64,000 nt of DNA from Parabacteroides sp. PF5-6 (GTDB taxonomy: Bacteria > Bacteroidota > Bacteroidia > Bacteroidales > Tannerellaceae): positions 434,001-498,000 of the forward strand of contig NZ_JAQFIN010000001.1 in the NCBI RefSeq assembly GCF_029504695.1. Direction: 5' to 3'. The position numbers were made by a program, and so were the translations under genes. Of this stretch, positions 25,658 to 33,708 are shown one piece after another (positions within the stretch are counted from its first letter, which is position 1; the number at the start of each line of letters is the position of its first letter). A model generated the notes under the pieces. That model saw nothing but the letters and a program-made list of their open reading frames with translations. It made no database searches and was not told the origin of the DNA.

Positions 25658-26869
25658 TTACTGTTTAATCTGGTAAGCCATCAAGGTATCTCCATGACGC
25701 ACATACAACACTCCGTTATGGATCACCGTATGCGCCCAATGCTCTCCCGTACCCAGGGTAATGGGGAATTGACTGACGATATCGAACTTCTCGGGCGTCG
25801 GTCTGACCAGCGCCATCTCGCCTTTGTCGGAATAACAATAGAGCATGCCGTCGGCATAGATCACATTACCCATCGCTAATCCTTTTTCTTTGTATTGGTT
25901 TACGCCGGTCTTCCAATCCACACAGAACCAGTAGCGGTTGTTATCGCCCGAAGCATAGGCATAGTCGCCGATCTTCACCGCACCGCCGAATTTGGAGTCG
26001 AGTTCTTTGTTTTCCCATACCTGCTCTACCTTGCGGCCGCCGTCGGTCAGGCGCAACATGATGGAACCCTTGCCGTAGCCGTAGATACACAAGAGCATAT
26101 TGTCGCTGTAGATGGGCGTATTGGGATGGATATCCCGTTGATTATTGTAGGGAAACGACCACAGCTTTTCACCCGTCCGGGCATCGATGCCCAACACATG
26201 CTTGCCCATGATCGTTACGACCTGCGGAACCGGCTGATCACCCAGGTACAGGGGCGAACAATAGGCGGCCAGGTCGCCTTCTCCGGCACAGGTCCAGATC
26301 ACCTCGCCGGTGTTTTTATTCAGGGCGACTACGTTGTTCTTCTTGCCCGGAGTGATAAATACTTTGTCGTCGACCACCAACGGTGATTCGTTGATGCCGA
26401 AGCGCAGGTTCTCGCCCTGGAAATCATGGATGATACTTTTCTTCCATAGTGTGGCGAGTGTACTCTCATTCAGGCACACCAGATCGCCTTCCCCGCTATA
26501 AAGATAGATCTTGCCTTCACTGATGGTGGGCGTACAGCGGGCACCGACATAATTGGTGGTCCATTCCGGGCCGTAGATCTTTTTGTTGAGCAATTTCCCG
26601 TTTGCATCAAAAACAAACAGGGTGCCTTGTCCGTCGACCGATCCGGCAACATAAATTTTACCGTTCGCAATGGCCACAGAAGAGTAGCCTTCGCCCAACT
26701 GATCGAAATGCCAAAGCATCTTCGGACCGTCGGCAGGCCATGATTTCATTAATCCGGTCTCGTTATAGATCCCGGTACGGTCGGTTCCGCGCCATTGAAT
26801 CACCTCCTGGGCGGAAAGCGAAAAGGTAAAGACCGATAAACAAAGGATAAGCGCTTTTTTCATGATCAT
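25658..26869 (-). CDS. Secreted quinoprotein-like beta-propeller, subfamily A (tandem copy)
   Basis: A 403-residue exported PQQ-like propeller with a signal peptide ending near FSLSAQ. It starts WRGTDRTGIYNETGLMKSW and ends HWAHTVIHNGVLYVRHGDT, making it the closest paralog of the next gene. Its ATG overlaps the stop codon of the terpene cyclase gene (ATGA), which couples its translation to the cyclase. That coupling is the best sign that the propellers and the terpenoid enzymes belong to one pathway. A cofactor cannot be inferred from the sequence. Confidence 0.82.
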   Translation of the reverse strand: MIMKKALILCLSVFTFSLSAQEVIQWRGTDRTGIYNETGLMKSWPADGPKMLWHFDQLGEGYSSVAIANGKIYVAGSVDGQGTLFVFDANGKLLNKKIYGPEWTTNYVGARCTPTISEGKIYLYSGEGDLVCLNESTLATLWKKSIIHDFQGENLRFGINESPLVVDDKVFITPGKKNNVVALNKNTGEVIWTCAGEGDLAAYCSPLYLGDQPVPQVVTIMGKHVLGIDARTGEKLWSFPYNNQRDIHPNTPIYSDNMLLCIYGYGKGSIMLRLTDGGRKVEQVWENKELDSKFGGAVKIGDYAYASGDNNRYWFCVDWKTGVNQYKEKGLAMGNVIYADGMLYCYSDKGEMALVRPTPEKFDIVSQFPITLGTGEHWAHTVIHNGVLYVRHGDTLMAYQIKQ

Positions 26870-28608
26870 GAGATATTAAGTTTGTATTTCTTTAGAGCAT
26901 TGAGTACAAAGGTGAGGTTATACATCTCTTCGGAGTACCACAAACGGGAGAAATAGAGGCCGATGGGCTCGGCACGGAACAAGTCACCGCTTTTATACAT
27001 GCCGTAGAGATAGTCGAAAGCCCGCTTCTTCGCTTCGTTGTCCGTATGGCGATAAGAAGCCAAGGCACTCAACGCGCGGGCGGTCAGGGTTATCTTCGAA
27101 GATACGCCTTTGGCACCTCCCCAGCCGCCGTCGGCATTTTGCGTGGCGAGCAGGTAAGCGGTCGCTTTGCGTACCATCTCCCGGGCAATAGGTTCTTCGC
27201 AGCCGGAAAGATACTCGATGGTCATCGCCGTGGCGTAGACCGGTGAACGTTCGTCCTCCGCGTCCTGATCGCCAAACCAAAGGGGCGTCCACGAGCCGTC
27301 GGCCGCCTGGGTCTTCCGCATCCAACGCAATAGGCGCAACCGGCTCTTCCGGCATTTCCGTTGCAAAGCGGCAGGCAAGGCGTCCATCCACAACTGAAAC
27401 GCCAGAAGTGTATGGGCGGAGATGTCGGGACTGCTCCGGTCGAAAGGCAGTTTCCCCCAGCCTTTGCAGAAGGTAGGCATACCGCCGTCTTTGTTTTGCA
27501 GAGCCAAAAGCCATTCGATGCCTTTGCCGACTTCCGGACAGTACGTGCCATCGAGTAGGGTATATAAAGCCACCAACGCGCCGGAAGTATCGTCGGCATC
27601 AGGCGCCGCTCCGGGCAGATCGGTCCAGCCCCAACCCCCTTCTTTGGCTCCGGTGAACGGATGTTTGTGCGTAAAAGCATTCTGGCGGATCAATGTCGCC
27701 AATTCCTCTTTCTCCGGCAGGTCATCACCCAGGGCACGCACGCTTAATGCCGTCATCCAACCGGCCAGATCCGTATCGATCGGCCATGATCCGTCTTCGC
27801 GCACCGTATCGGTCAGGAAACCCACGCCTTTTTGTGTCGCTCGATGTTCGCGATAACCGGCACCGCTCATGCACATCGCCACAAAGGCGGTCAGCGGAGC
27901 CGCTTCGAGGAAACCGCCGTTGACAGGCTGCAGGCGTTCGAGCACCTGTAATGCTTTCGGGATAAAGGATTCGCGGATCGGGGAGAATAGATTCTTTTTT
28001 CCTCGGCGATGGCGCAGAATACCCACGGCAATCAGGGCGGGAATGGCATAACTGACTACGGGCAGCTGCAAAAAGCGGAAGAACCGTTGCGGCACCACCG
28101 CCAGTTCGAAAGGCAGTTGCGGAATCTTCTCCCAACTTGAGATGATGCCGGCCAACGCGCACATCACCAGGATCGGAGCCGAGAAGGTCAGGTCCGTTCC
28201 GTAGTAAGCCAATACGCCATTGATGAGCTGTTGATCGGTATCCCCGCCAAACCGGGCGGTCAGGTAGTCTTTGGCTGCGGGTGGCGCTTGTCCGACGGCA
28301 GTAAGGGCGGCGTAGGTCAGTAAGGTCGCGGTCATATTCGACGGACTTTCAACCGTATCGCCCCAGGAACCATCCGCTTTCATCGTATCAATCAGCCATT
28401 CCGTTCCTTTTTGGATATAAATGGCATACTTCTCCCGATCCACCGTATGCAATGCAAAGACAGCTACAGCCGTCGAGATCGCGCTCGACGAGAGCTTGCC
28501 CCGCCAGATCTTCCCGGGCGTCCGCTTGCTCAATAGCTCCTTGCGCAGGAAGTCGATGACTTCCTTCAATTGACAATTCATAGTGGACTTATCGGTCTCT
28601 GTACTCAT
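26866..28608 (-). CDS. Squalene-hopene-cyclase-like class II terpene cyclase
   Basis: A protein of about 580 residues is built of the alpha/alpha-barrel repeats of triterpene cyclases. The catalytic DxDD motif is present as DADDTS (Asp 337, 339 and 340 from this start). QW-type repeats are seen as KADGSWG, REDGSW, QNKDGG, QAADGSW and QNADGGWG. It is somewhat shorter than squalene-hopene cyclases (about 630). A class II cyclase protonates a polyprenyl chain and folds it into rings, usually at the membrane. I chose the ATG at 28608; TTG at 28629 and ATG at 28581 are in frame. The N-terminus contains a translated CAATTGACAATT repeat. The next gene encodes a smaller repeat relative. The substrate and product are unknown. 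Confidence 0.82.
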   Translation of the reverse strand: MSTETDKSTMNCQLKEVIDFLRKELLSKRTPGKIWRGKLSSSAISTAVAVFALHTVDREKYAIYIQKGTEWLIDTMKADGSWGDTVESPSNMTATLLTYAALTAVGQAPPAAKDYLTARFGGDTDQQLINGVLAYYGTDLTFSAPILVMCALAGIISSWEKIPQLPFELAVVPQRFFRFLQLPVVSYAIPALIAVGILRHRRGKKNLFSPIRESFIPKALQVLERLQPVNGGFLEAAPLTAFVAMCMSGAGYREHRATQKGVGFLTDTVREDGSWPIDTDLAGWMTALSVRALGDDLPEKEELATLIRQNAFTHKHPFTGAKEGGWGWTDLPGAAPDADDTSGALVALYTLLDGTYCPEVGKGIEWLLALQNKDGGMPTFCKGWGKLPFDRSSPDISAHTLLAFQLWMDALPAALQRKCRKSRLRLLRWMRKTQAADGSWTPLWFGDQDAEDERSPVYATAMTIEYLSGCEEPIAREMVRKATAYLLATQNADGGWGGAKGVSSKITLTARALSALASYRHTDNEAKKRAFDYLYGMYKSGDLFRAEPIGLYFSRLWYSEEMYNLTFVLNALKKYKLNIS

Positions 28609-28657
28609 CTCCTTTCTACTGCCTTTCAATTAATAATTAATAATTAACAATTAATAA

Positions 28658-29521
28658 TTAACAATTCCCCAATGCCAATAGCCCATAGAACGTATATTCC
28701 ACATCACTCTTTTCTTCCAACAGGGTTGCCGAGAAGCCGCCCGAATCCAACCAATGCGCTTCGATAAACGCCTTCGCGGGATACTTCAGCTTCAGGCCAT
28801 AACTGTTTAAGACAAAGAGCGAAGTCGCCGTAGATAACAGATCGGGCAGGGGAGAGGCCTCTGCCGCGGCAAAGCCTCCGGAAGGGTCTTGCCGCTCGCG
28901 CAGGAATTCTACATCCGGGTTCATTTTGTATCCTTCGAGTTGGCCTTTGATGGCCAAAGCGGCAACCGTCGCGTTGGTGGTGGCGGTCAGGCCGTCAACT
29001 GTATTCCGGTATCCGCCGCTCTGCACCCGATAGGGCGAGAGGTCGAAGGCTGCCGCGACAGGCTTGCGTCCGGCATCTTCTAATAACGACAACCAGAGAA
29101 ACTGCGAATAAGGCGATTGCCTGTCGTTATGGGGAACCTCTGCAAAGGCTTGTAATTCTTTTATCTCTTTGGGAAGTAGAGCGTTCGCGAACAAACCGAT
29201 CTTTCCTCCGACCGTCAATTGCCGGATCATCTGCAAGCGCCGGTAAGCAGCGTAATGGATCAGGTCGAATGACTCGACATCTTGCTTTTCCAAGTAGGCC
29301 TTCATCCGGCCGGTATGCAATTTTATGTCCAGGACAATAGAAAGCGTCCAGCCGAACAGGGTGTAATAGAGATCCGCCTTCCCGCCTTTATCCATAAATG
29401 AATGCTCCCCGGTGCGTTGCGACTCCACAAAACCGACTACCCTTTGCAGGGCTTCCCGGCTCAGCTGCTCTTTGCCTTTCCGCAAAAGGTTGAATAGTTG
29501 CATGGATATCGTCTTCTTCAT
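28658..29521 (-). CDS. Small prenyltransferase/cyclase-repeat protein
   Basis: A 287-residue protein has the alpha/alpha repeats of the prenyltransferase and squalene cyclase superfamily. Seen are RQDPSGGF, a SGGFSATLLEEKSDVEYTFYG segment and TTNATVAALAIKG. The ending DVEYTFYGLLALG resembles the beta subunits of protein geranylgeranyltransferases, in which this region binds zinc and the isoprenoid. There is no DxDD motif and the zinc ligands (Asp, Cys, His) are not clearly all present. It may be an accessory half of the cyclase encoded next, or an isoprenoid-binding partner. It lies 12 bases after the polyprenyl synthase gene. The short AT-rich spacer to the cyclase gene holds TAATTAA-type repeats. 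Confidence 0.72.
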   Translation of the reverse strand: MKKTISMQLFNLLRKGKEQLSREALQRVVGFVESQRTGEHSFMDKGGKADLYYTLFGWTLSIVLDIKLHTGRMKAYLEKQDVESFDLIHYAAYRRLQMIRQLTVGGKIGLFANALLPKEIKELQAFAEVPHNDRQSPYSQFLWLSLLEDAGRKPVAAAFDLSPYRVQSGGYRNTVDGLTATTNATVAALAIKGQLEGYKMNPDVEFLRERQDPSGGFAAAEASPLPDLLSTATSLFVLNSYGLKLKYPAKAFIEAHWLDSGGFSATLLEEKSDVEYTFYGLLALGNC

Positions 29522-29533
29522 CTGCCTTTGTCT

Positions 29534-30949
29534 TTATTTCAGAATACGTTGGGTCACGCGGAAGAGCAAACGCCTCAGTTCGGTGTTCGGGATCCGGTGC
29601 AGGGTCTCCAATGCCTGGCGATGATACTGCTCCGCCAGCTCGCGGGGGCGGTCGATGGCGGTGGCCATGCCGTTATCTTCCAAATCATCGAATAACTGAT
29701 AGGCAATGCCCAGGGCTTCGGCATAGTCATGCAGGCTATCGATCAGGGATTGATCGCCTCCGGCGCAATGTACGCCCATTGCCAAGGAAACATCGAAGGC
29801 AGGCACGGTCTTCAGGCGGAATACCTCGAGAACGAAGTCGGTTGTCAGCGGCCCCTGTGCGGCGGTCCATTCCAGTTCCATCCCTTGTCCGCGGCAGAGG
29901 TCGGCATGGGCCTTGGCGGCTACTTCGATAAGCGCCATATTGCCGCAACGCGCCAATAACTGATAGCCGTAGCCCAATAGTAAATCCCCCACATTGATGG
30001 CAATGGCCTCCCCGTGCAGGGCATGTACCGTTTGTTTGCCGTAGCGTGTGGAGTCGTTGTCTTGTATATCGTCGTGCACGAGAGAAGCCTTATGGAAGCA
30101 CTCGACCGCAACGGCCGCCCATTCCACCTCTTTCGGTATCTCTCTCTTGCCATTCAACGCCATATACGTGGCTGCCAAGAGGTAAGGCCGCCAGCGTTTG
30201 CCCTCTCCGCCGAGCCACTCCCGGGCGACCCGCGAGGTGAGGTCGTCGGCGGGCGACAGGAGGTTGTTCAGGTTTTCCATGGAGAACCAACTGTCCAGCG
30301 TCGATTTCAGGTGGTCGTAGTCCAAGAGATAGACTTCTTTCTCCGAGCGCATGCCGATCATTTCTTCCACATAGCCGTAGTCCACCTCCGTATCTTTACA
30401 TCCTGCCACGTTCAGCGGAATCGCCAGTCCGGGAACCGCATTATTGATCAGTAAAGGAAACGCCTTCTCCAGCGAATCGAGGCAACTCACCCCGATCACC
30501 GTATCCACCACCCGGTTTTCGATCAAGCCGATCACCGAGGTAAAGCCTTCGGCCACCAGGCTCATCATGCCCAGTTCATCCGCTTTGTCCTGCAGGTTAG
30601 GGATCGAACAATGTTGGCAGCGGTGGCACAATAAACCGAGTTCATCCACCTCCGCTTGGCAATGTGCCGAGTTACTCAGGCACTTCGGCAATAAGAGGAT
30701 ACGCTTGTCGTACGGAATGGAGGCCACCGTCTCCCGCCACACGCCGTTATTGATCTCGACCATGATCCAACCTTTCGTCGCCGGATCCAGTTGATGTTCA
30801 CGAATCAATCGGTCGGACAAGGTGGAAAGGTCGTCCATCGACAATGGAAGAGCCAACGACTCGCTGTGCACGAAGTGATCGATCAATCCGCGCAAACGTG
30901 TCCTTTCCGCGTACGGTTGCGGTATATGATATATGTGTTTGTTATCCAT
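29534..30949 (-). CDS. DUF116-polyprenyl diphosphate synthase fusion
   Basis: A protein of about 471 residues from the ATG at 30949. Residues about 55-215 match DUF116, with a cysteine pattern PKCLS, HCQ and CHRCQHC (Cys 90, 97, 108, 111, 114) that may hold an Fe-S cluster or metal. Residues about 220-471 are a trans-polyprenyl synthase with GEGKRWRP near 247, the first Asp-rich motif DDIQD at 293-297 and the second DDLED at 421-425. It should condense isopentenyl units into a linear prenyl diphosphate for the cyclase encoded downstream. Its start overlaps the radical SAM gene by 8 bases. I know DUF116 as a stand-alone domain often near radical SAM genes; the fusion is unusual. Confidence 0.85.
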   Translation of the reverse strand: MDNKHIYHIPQPYAERTRLRGLIDHFVHSESLALPLSMDDLSTLSDRLIREHQLDPATKGWIMVEINNGVWRETVASIPYDKRILLLPKCLSNSAHCQAEVDELGLLCHRCQHCSIPNLQDKADELGMMSLVAEGFTSVIGLIENRVVDTVIGVSCLDSLEKAFPLLINNAVPGLAIPLNVAGCKDTEVDYGYVEEMIGMRSEKEVYLLDYDHLKSTLDSWFSMENLNNLLSPADDLTSRVAREWLGGEGKRWRPYLLAATYMALNGKREIPKEVEWAAVAVECFHKASLVHDDIQDNDSTRYGKQTVHALHGEAIAINVGDLLLGYGYQLLARCGNMALIEVAAKAHADLCRGQGMELEWTAAQGPLTTDFVLEVFRLKTVPAFDVSLAMGVHCAGGDQSLIDSLHDYAEALGIAYQLFDDLEDNGMATAIDRPRELAEQYHRQALETLHRIPNTELRRLLFRVTQRILK

Positions 30950-32159
30950 ACGCGCCAAAGCCAAAGAAATATTTCTTCTTTACCATTTTATAAAATACAT
31001 TTTCTTCCGGGATCTCCTGCCCCTGCTGGTTATGCCCGGCGGTAGGCACCATTTTTTTGTACTCTTCCCGTACGCTTCCCCGGCTTGTGGTGTCTGTCGC
31101 CTGATGTTTTTCCAGGAAATCCGCCATCATCTGCGGATCTTCCAACAGGATACAGCCGCGCGAGCTTTCCGCCGTCATCTTTCGGAACGCGGCGAGGAAG
31201 TCTGAGTGTTCGAACAACTCCGCCAGGTTCGAACCGTCCGCGTTGAGATAGTCTTTCGCCATCTGGATCGGCGGACAAAACTCCAACGCACCCGAAGGCG
31301 AGATATGATGGCTCATACCTGTCGCGGCGGGACAAAGGGCATTGCCCTGGGCGTCCCAGTAGGTCTCGATAATAAAGAGAGGCGCGTCTTTGCGTTGCTC
31401 CACAATGAAGCGGCGGAAGGCCAATACCTCCTCTTTGTCCAATGCGTTCGAAGGGTTCGGATCGGCTCCCGCGGGGCGGTAGAGGTAATACCAGAGGTAA
31501 TGTGCTCCTTCTTTGGCAATCCACTCAATATACTGGCGGTTCACCAGGTCGTTGTAATTGCTCTTGCAGATACTCGCTGCCGCCCCGAAGATCAACCGGG
31601 CTTTCCGGCAGGCACGTACTCCCGCCAGCGTCCGTTCAAACACGTCGTTCCGTCCCCGGCGGGCATCGCTCTCCGCTTTGAGCCCTTCGATGCTGATCAA
31701 TGGGGTAACGTTGCCCATCCGTTTCAGGCGCATGGCGACTTCTTCGGTCAAGAGGATCCCGTTGGTGAATAACTGGAAATAACAATCGGAATGTTTTTCC
31801 ATGATATCCAATAATCCATTATACATCAAAGGTTCTCCTCCCAGTATGCCGAAGAAATAAGAGCCTTTCTGTTTGCTGCCGCTAATGATGCCGTCCAGCT
31901 GTTCCGCCGTAAGCGCTTTCCGGCCGCCTGCCGAGACCCAGCAACCGCTACAGGCCAGGTTGCAGCTTTCCGTTACGGAGATCATCACAAAAGCAGGGAA
32001 AAAAGGTTTGCCTTCCGCCTGCCTTTTCTCAAACCGGCTGATGTTGCGCATGCTCTTCCATCCGAAGTTATACATAAACTTCCACACCAGGCGGGGAGAA
32101 CATTCCCGCGGCACCCGGAATGCCGCTTTTGCCGTAGCATTATATTCCCTGAATGTCAT
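30942..32159 (-). CDS. Radical SAM enzyme
   Basis: A 405-residue protein has the radical SAM cluster motif CNLACSGC (Cys 66, 70, 73). A GGEPLMY segment near residue 107 binds S-adenosylmethionine in the family. A C-terminal region holds further cysteines (ALCPAATG, EFCPP, RGCILL) that may bind an auxiliary cluster. It overlaps the ferredoxin gene by 4 bases and the DUF116-prenyl synthase gene by 8. It could modify the isoprenoid, as HpnH does for hopanoids, but it does not look like HpnH in its N-terminus. The adjacent ferredoxin could supply its electrons. The substrate is unknown. Confidence 0.85.
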   Translation of the reverse strand: MTFREYNATAKAAFRVPRECSPRLVWKFMYNFGWKSMRNISRFEKRQAEGKPFFPAFVMISVTESCNLACSGCWVSAGGRKALTAEQLDGIISGSKQKGSYFFGILGGEPLMYNGLLDIMEKHSDCYFQLFTNGILLTEEVAMRLKRMGNVTPLISIEGLKAESDARRGRNDVFERTLAGVRACRKARLIFGAAASICKSNYNDLVNRQYIEWIAKEGAHYLWYYLYRPAGADPNPSNALDKEEVLAFRRFIVEQRKDAPLFIIETYWDAQGNALCPAATGMSHHISPSGALEFCPPIQMAKDYLNADGSNLAELFEHSDFLAAFRKMTAESSRGCILLEDPQMMADFLEKHQATDTTSRGSVREEYKKMVPTAGHNQQGQEIPEENVFYKMVKKKYFFGFGAYG

Positions 32160-32881
32160 TTGTCGTTCTCTTTAAATAAAGAAACACTGGCCCGACGTTG
32201 TTGCAGGCGCATCCGTAGTCGCTCCCGATACATCCGGTCCATCTCTTCCGGATTGAAGGTCTCTTCCTCCGCCGTCCCACCATTGATGGGGGATTTCTCG
32301 TATTTGGGAAAGATAATCGCTTTACTGGGACACATGCGCGCGCAGGCCGGACAGTTGTTCTTGCAGTTTTGGGGTTGCACCACCCTGACCCGTTTGTCTT
32401 CGACGGTATACACCCCGAACAAGCAGAAGTCATGGCACTTCCCACACTCGATACATTTGGATTTGTCGATCACCGGATACCAGGCATCCGTTCCGTTTTC
32501 CACCGGAAACGCGTCAATCTCCTGCCGGATCACCGTGAAGTCCGGAAGAACCTGTCTTTCTGAAGGAGAAATAGAGAAATGGGAAAGGATCTCTTCCCGA
32601 TTCATTTGGCGCATATCAATGAGTTTCCCGGCTTCCAAGCCGAGCCATTCGAGGTGGGAACGGACAGCCCGCGTGTGGCAGGCCAGGATAATACCCGAAG
32701 CAATCTCCGCCATCTCCGGCGCATGAGTGATTACTTTTTTACATAGGTCGGCTTCTACCGAAACCGCGTATCCCTCTCTTTTGAGTAGGGCTGCTATCTC
32801 CGCGACTTTATCCTTGTCGATGAACGAACGGGAAGCACAGGCGCATACCGTAACCCTTTGATGTAATGATTGGCTCTGCAT
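32156..32881 (-). CDS. Two-cluster ferredoxin-type protein with N-terminal cysteine domain
   Basis: A 241-residue protein has an N-terminal domain of about 120 residues beginning VCACASRSF with further cysteines (ADLCKK, LACHTR), somewhat like HdrA or MvhD N-terminal regions. A bacterial ferredoxin domain follows, with CIECGKCHDFC near residue 139 and CKNNCPACARMCP near residue 172. The C-terminus is basic and helical. It is the first gene of the long minus-strand block, and its stop overlaps the radical SAM start (ATGA). I see no clear TAnnTTTG box within 80 bases upstream, so the block's main promoter may use another sigma factor. It probably feeds electrons to the radical SAM enzyme. Confidence 0.8.
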   Translation of the reverse strand: MQSQSLHQRVTVCACASRSFIDKDKVAEIAALLKREGYAVSVEADLCKKVITHAPEMAEIASGIILACHTRAVRSHLEWLGLEAGKLIDMRQMNREEILSHFSISPSERQVLPDFTVIRQEIDAFPVENGTDAWYPVIDKSKCIECGKCHDFCLFGVYTVEDKRVRVVQPQNCKNNCPACARMCPSKAIIFPKYEKSPINGGTAEEETFNPEEMDRMYRERLRMRLQQRRASVSLFKENDK

Positions 32882-32970
32882 TTGGTTTTTACTATCGTTG
32901 TATAATCCTGATTAATGATGCTAATGTAAGCATTATAGTATTTCGGAAAGTAAAAACAGCGTAAAAAAGA

Positions 32971-33036
32971 AAAATCAAGGGCTAAAAGCGAATTGGACAG
33001 AATATGAAAAGAAAATTCAAGAGCTGAAAGTGAATT
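32971..33036. repeat. Imperfect direct repeat of about 25 bp
   Basis: Two copies of AAAATTCAAGAGCTGAAAG (or close variants with AAAATCAAGGGCTAAAAGC) lie at 32971-32995 and 33012-33036, between the first gene of the block and the histone gene terminator. A third copy is at 7816-7843. The function is unknown. Confidence 0.5.
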
Positions 33037-33049
33037 CAGCCGAGCGGAA

Positions 33050-33081
33050 GAAAAAAAAATCCTGCCGGAAGTCGGCAGGAT
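33050..33081 (-). terminator. Terminator of the histone H1-like gene
   Basis: A perfect 9-bp stem ATCCTGCCG with its complement encloses a 5-base loop at 33059-33081. On the minus strand it is followed by a run of nine T's. It lies 11 bases after the histone-like stop codon. Confidence 0.85.
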
Positions 33082-33091
33082 CTGGAATCTT

Positions 33092-33268
33092 TTATTTTTT
33101 AGAATGTTCCAATGAAGTTTTTCTGAACTCTTTCAACATTTTCTCCAATTCTAAAGAAGCTTTACGAGCGCGTGTGCCGGCAGCTTTGTTTGCTTTTTCT
33201 ACTTGTAGCGCTGCATCTTTTTCGAAAGCAGCGAAGTTTTCCTTGATCTTGCTTACTAAATTTTCCAT
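33092..33268 (-). CDS. Histone H1-like (Hc1-type) small basic protein
   Basis: A 58-residue protein reads MENLVSKIKENFAAFEKDAA, continues with a Lys/Ala-rich middle (NKAAGTRARKAS) and ends HSKK. It matches the short histone H1-like proteins that are common in Bacteroidetes, where a single helical Lys/Ala/Arg-rich chain binds DNA. The ATG at 33268 is the only reasonable start, and a strong terminator follows the stop. It is a single-gene unit, divergent from ftsK. In these bacteria the protein is thought to act in nucleoid organisation; that is family knowledge, not something seen here. Confidence 0.85.
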   Translation of the reverse strand: MENLVSKIKENFAAFEKDAALQVEKANKAAGTRARKASLELEKMLKEFRKTSLEHSKK

Positions 33269-33473
33269 TTTGTTCTAATTTGTTACTGATGTATAAAAAT
33301 TTCAGAGATTATATGGTCTATAACAAGTAAGCGCAGTTTTTGTTCGCCGCTCTAACGCATAATTTTCATGTTTTAGAGAAAAAAATCACGGACAATTAAA
33401 AAAGAATAGGATCGTCCCGGGTATTTCTTTCGGATCGATGGCGTATTTTCTCTTTTTGGCGGGATTATTTGTT

Positions 33474-33557
33474 TGTTGATAACCGTCAACACATTTGTTG
33501 ATAGTTATCAACAGATCTGTTGACAATTGTCAACAAACTTGTTGATAATTATCAACA
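33474..33557. repeat. Palindrome array D, four 18-bp palindromes at 22-bp period
   Basis: Palindromes of the type TGTTGATNNNNATCAACA start at 33474, 33496, 33518 and 33540. Box centres vary but stay mostly symmetric (AATT, AGTT, ACCG) and box three reads TGTTGACAATTGTCAACA. Four-base spacers are CATT, GATC and AACT. The array lies in the intergenic region between the divergent histone-like gene and ftsK, about 150 bases from ftsK and 200 from the histone start. Confidence 0.88.
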
Positions 33558-33659
33558 AATGAGTGCTCCTTACAATGCGTTCATTTACTGCCTTTTATAA
33601 TCTTCGCTAAATCAGGGGCAAAATCAACCTTATAAAATCATTCTTTGAAGAATTCTATT

Positions 33660-33667
33660 TACCTTTG
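33660..33667 (+). promoter_or_regulatory. -7 promoter box upstream of ftsK
   Basis: TACCTTTG matches the Bacteroidetes -7 consensus TAnnTTTG and ends 41 bases before the ftsK start. A clear -33 box at the usual spacing is not seen. Confidence 0.5.
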
Positions 33668-33708
33668 CTTCTGTAAATCCGCTATCCATAATATAGAGAC
33701 AAAGCAGA

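Noticed and set aside
6407-26869. True PQQ-dependent alcohol or glucose dehydrogenases
   Set aside because: The proteins are about 390-480 residues (propeller part) and lack the vicinal cysteines and catalytic Asp set. No pqq biosynthesis gene is present.
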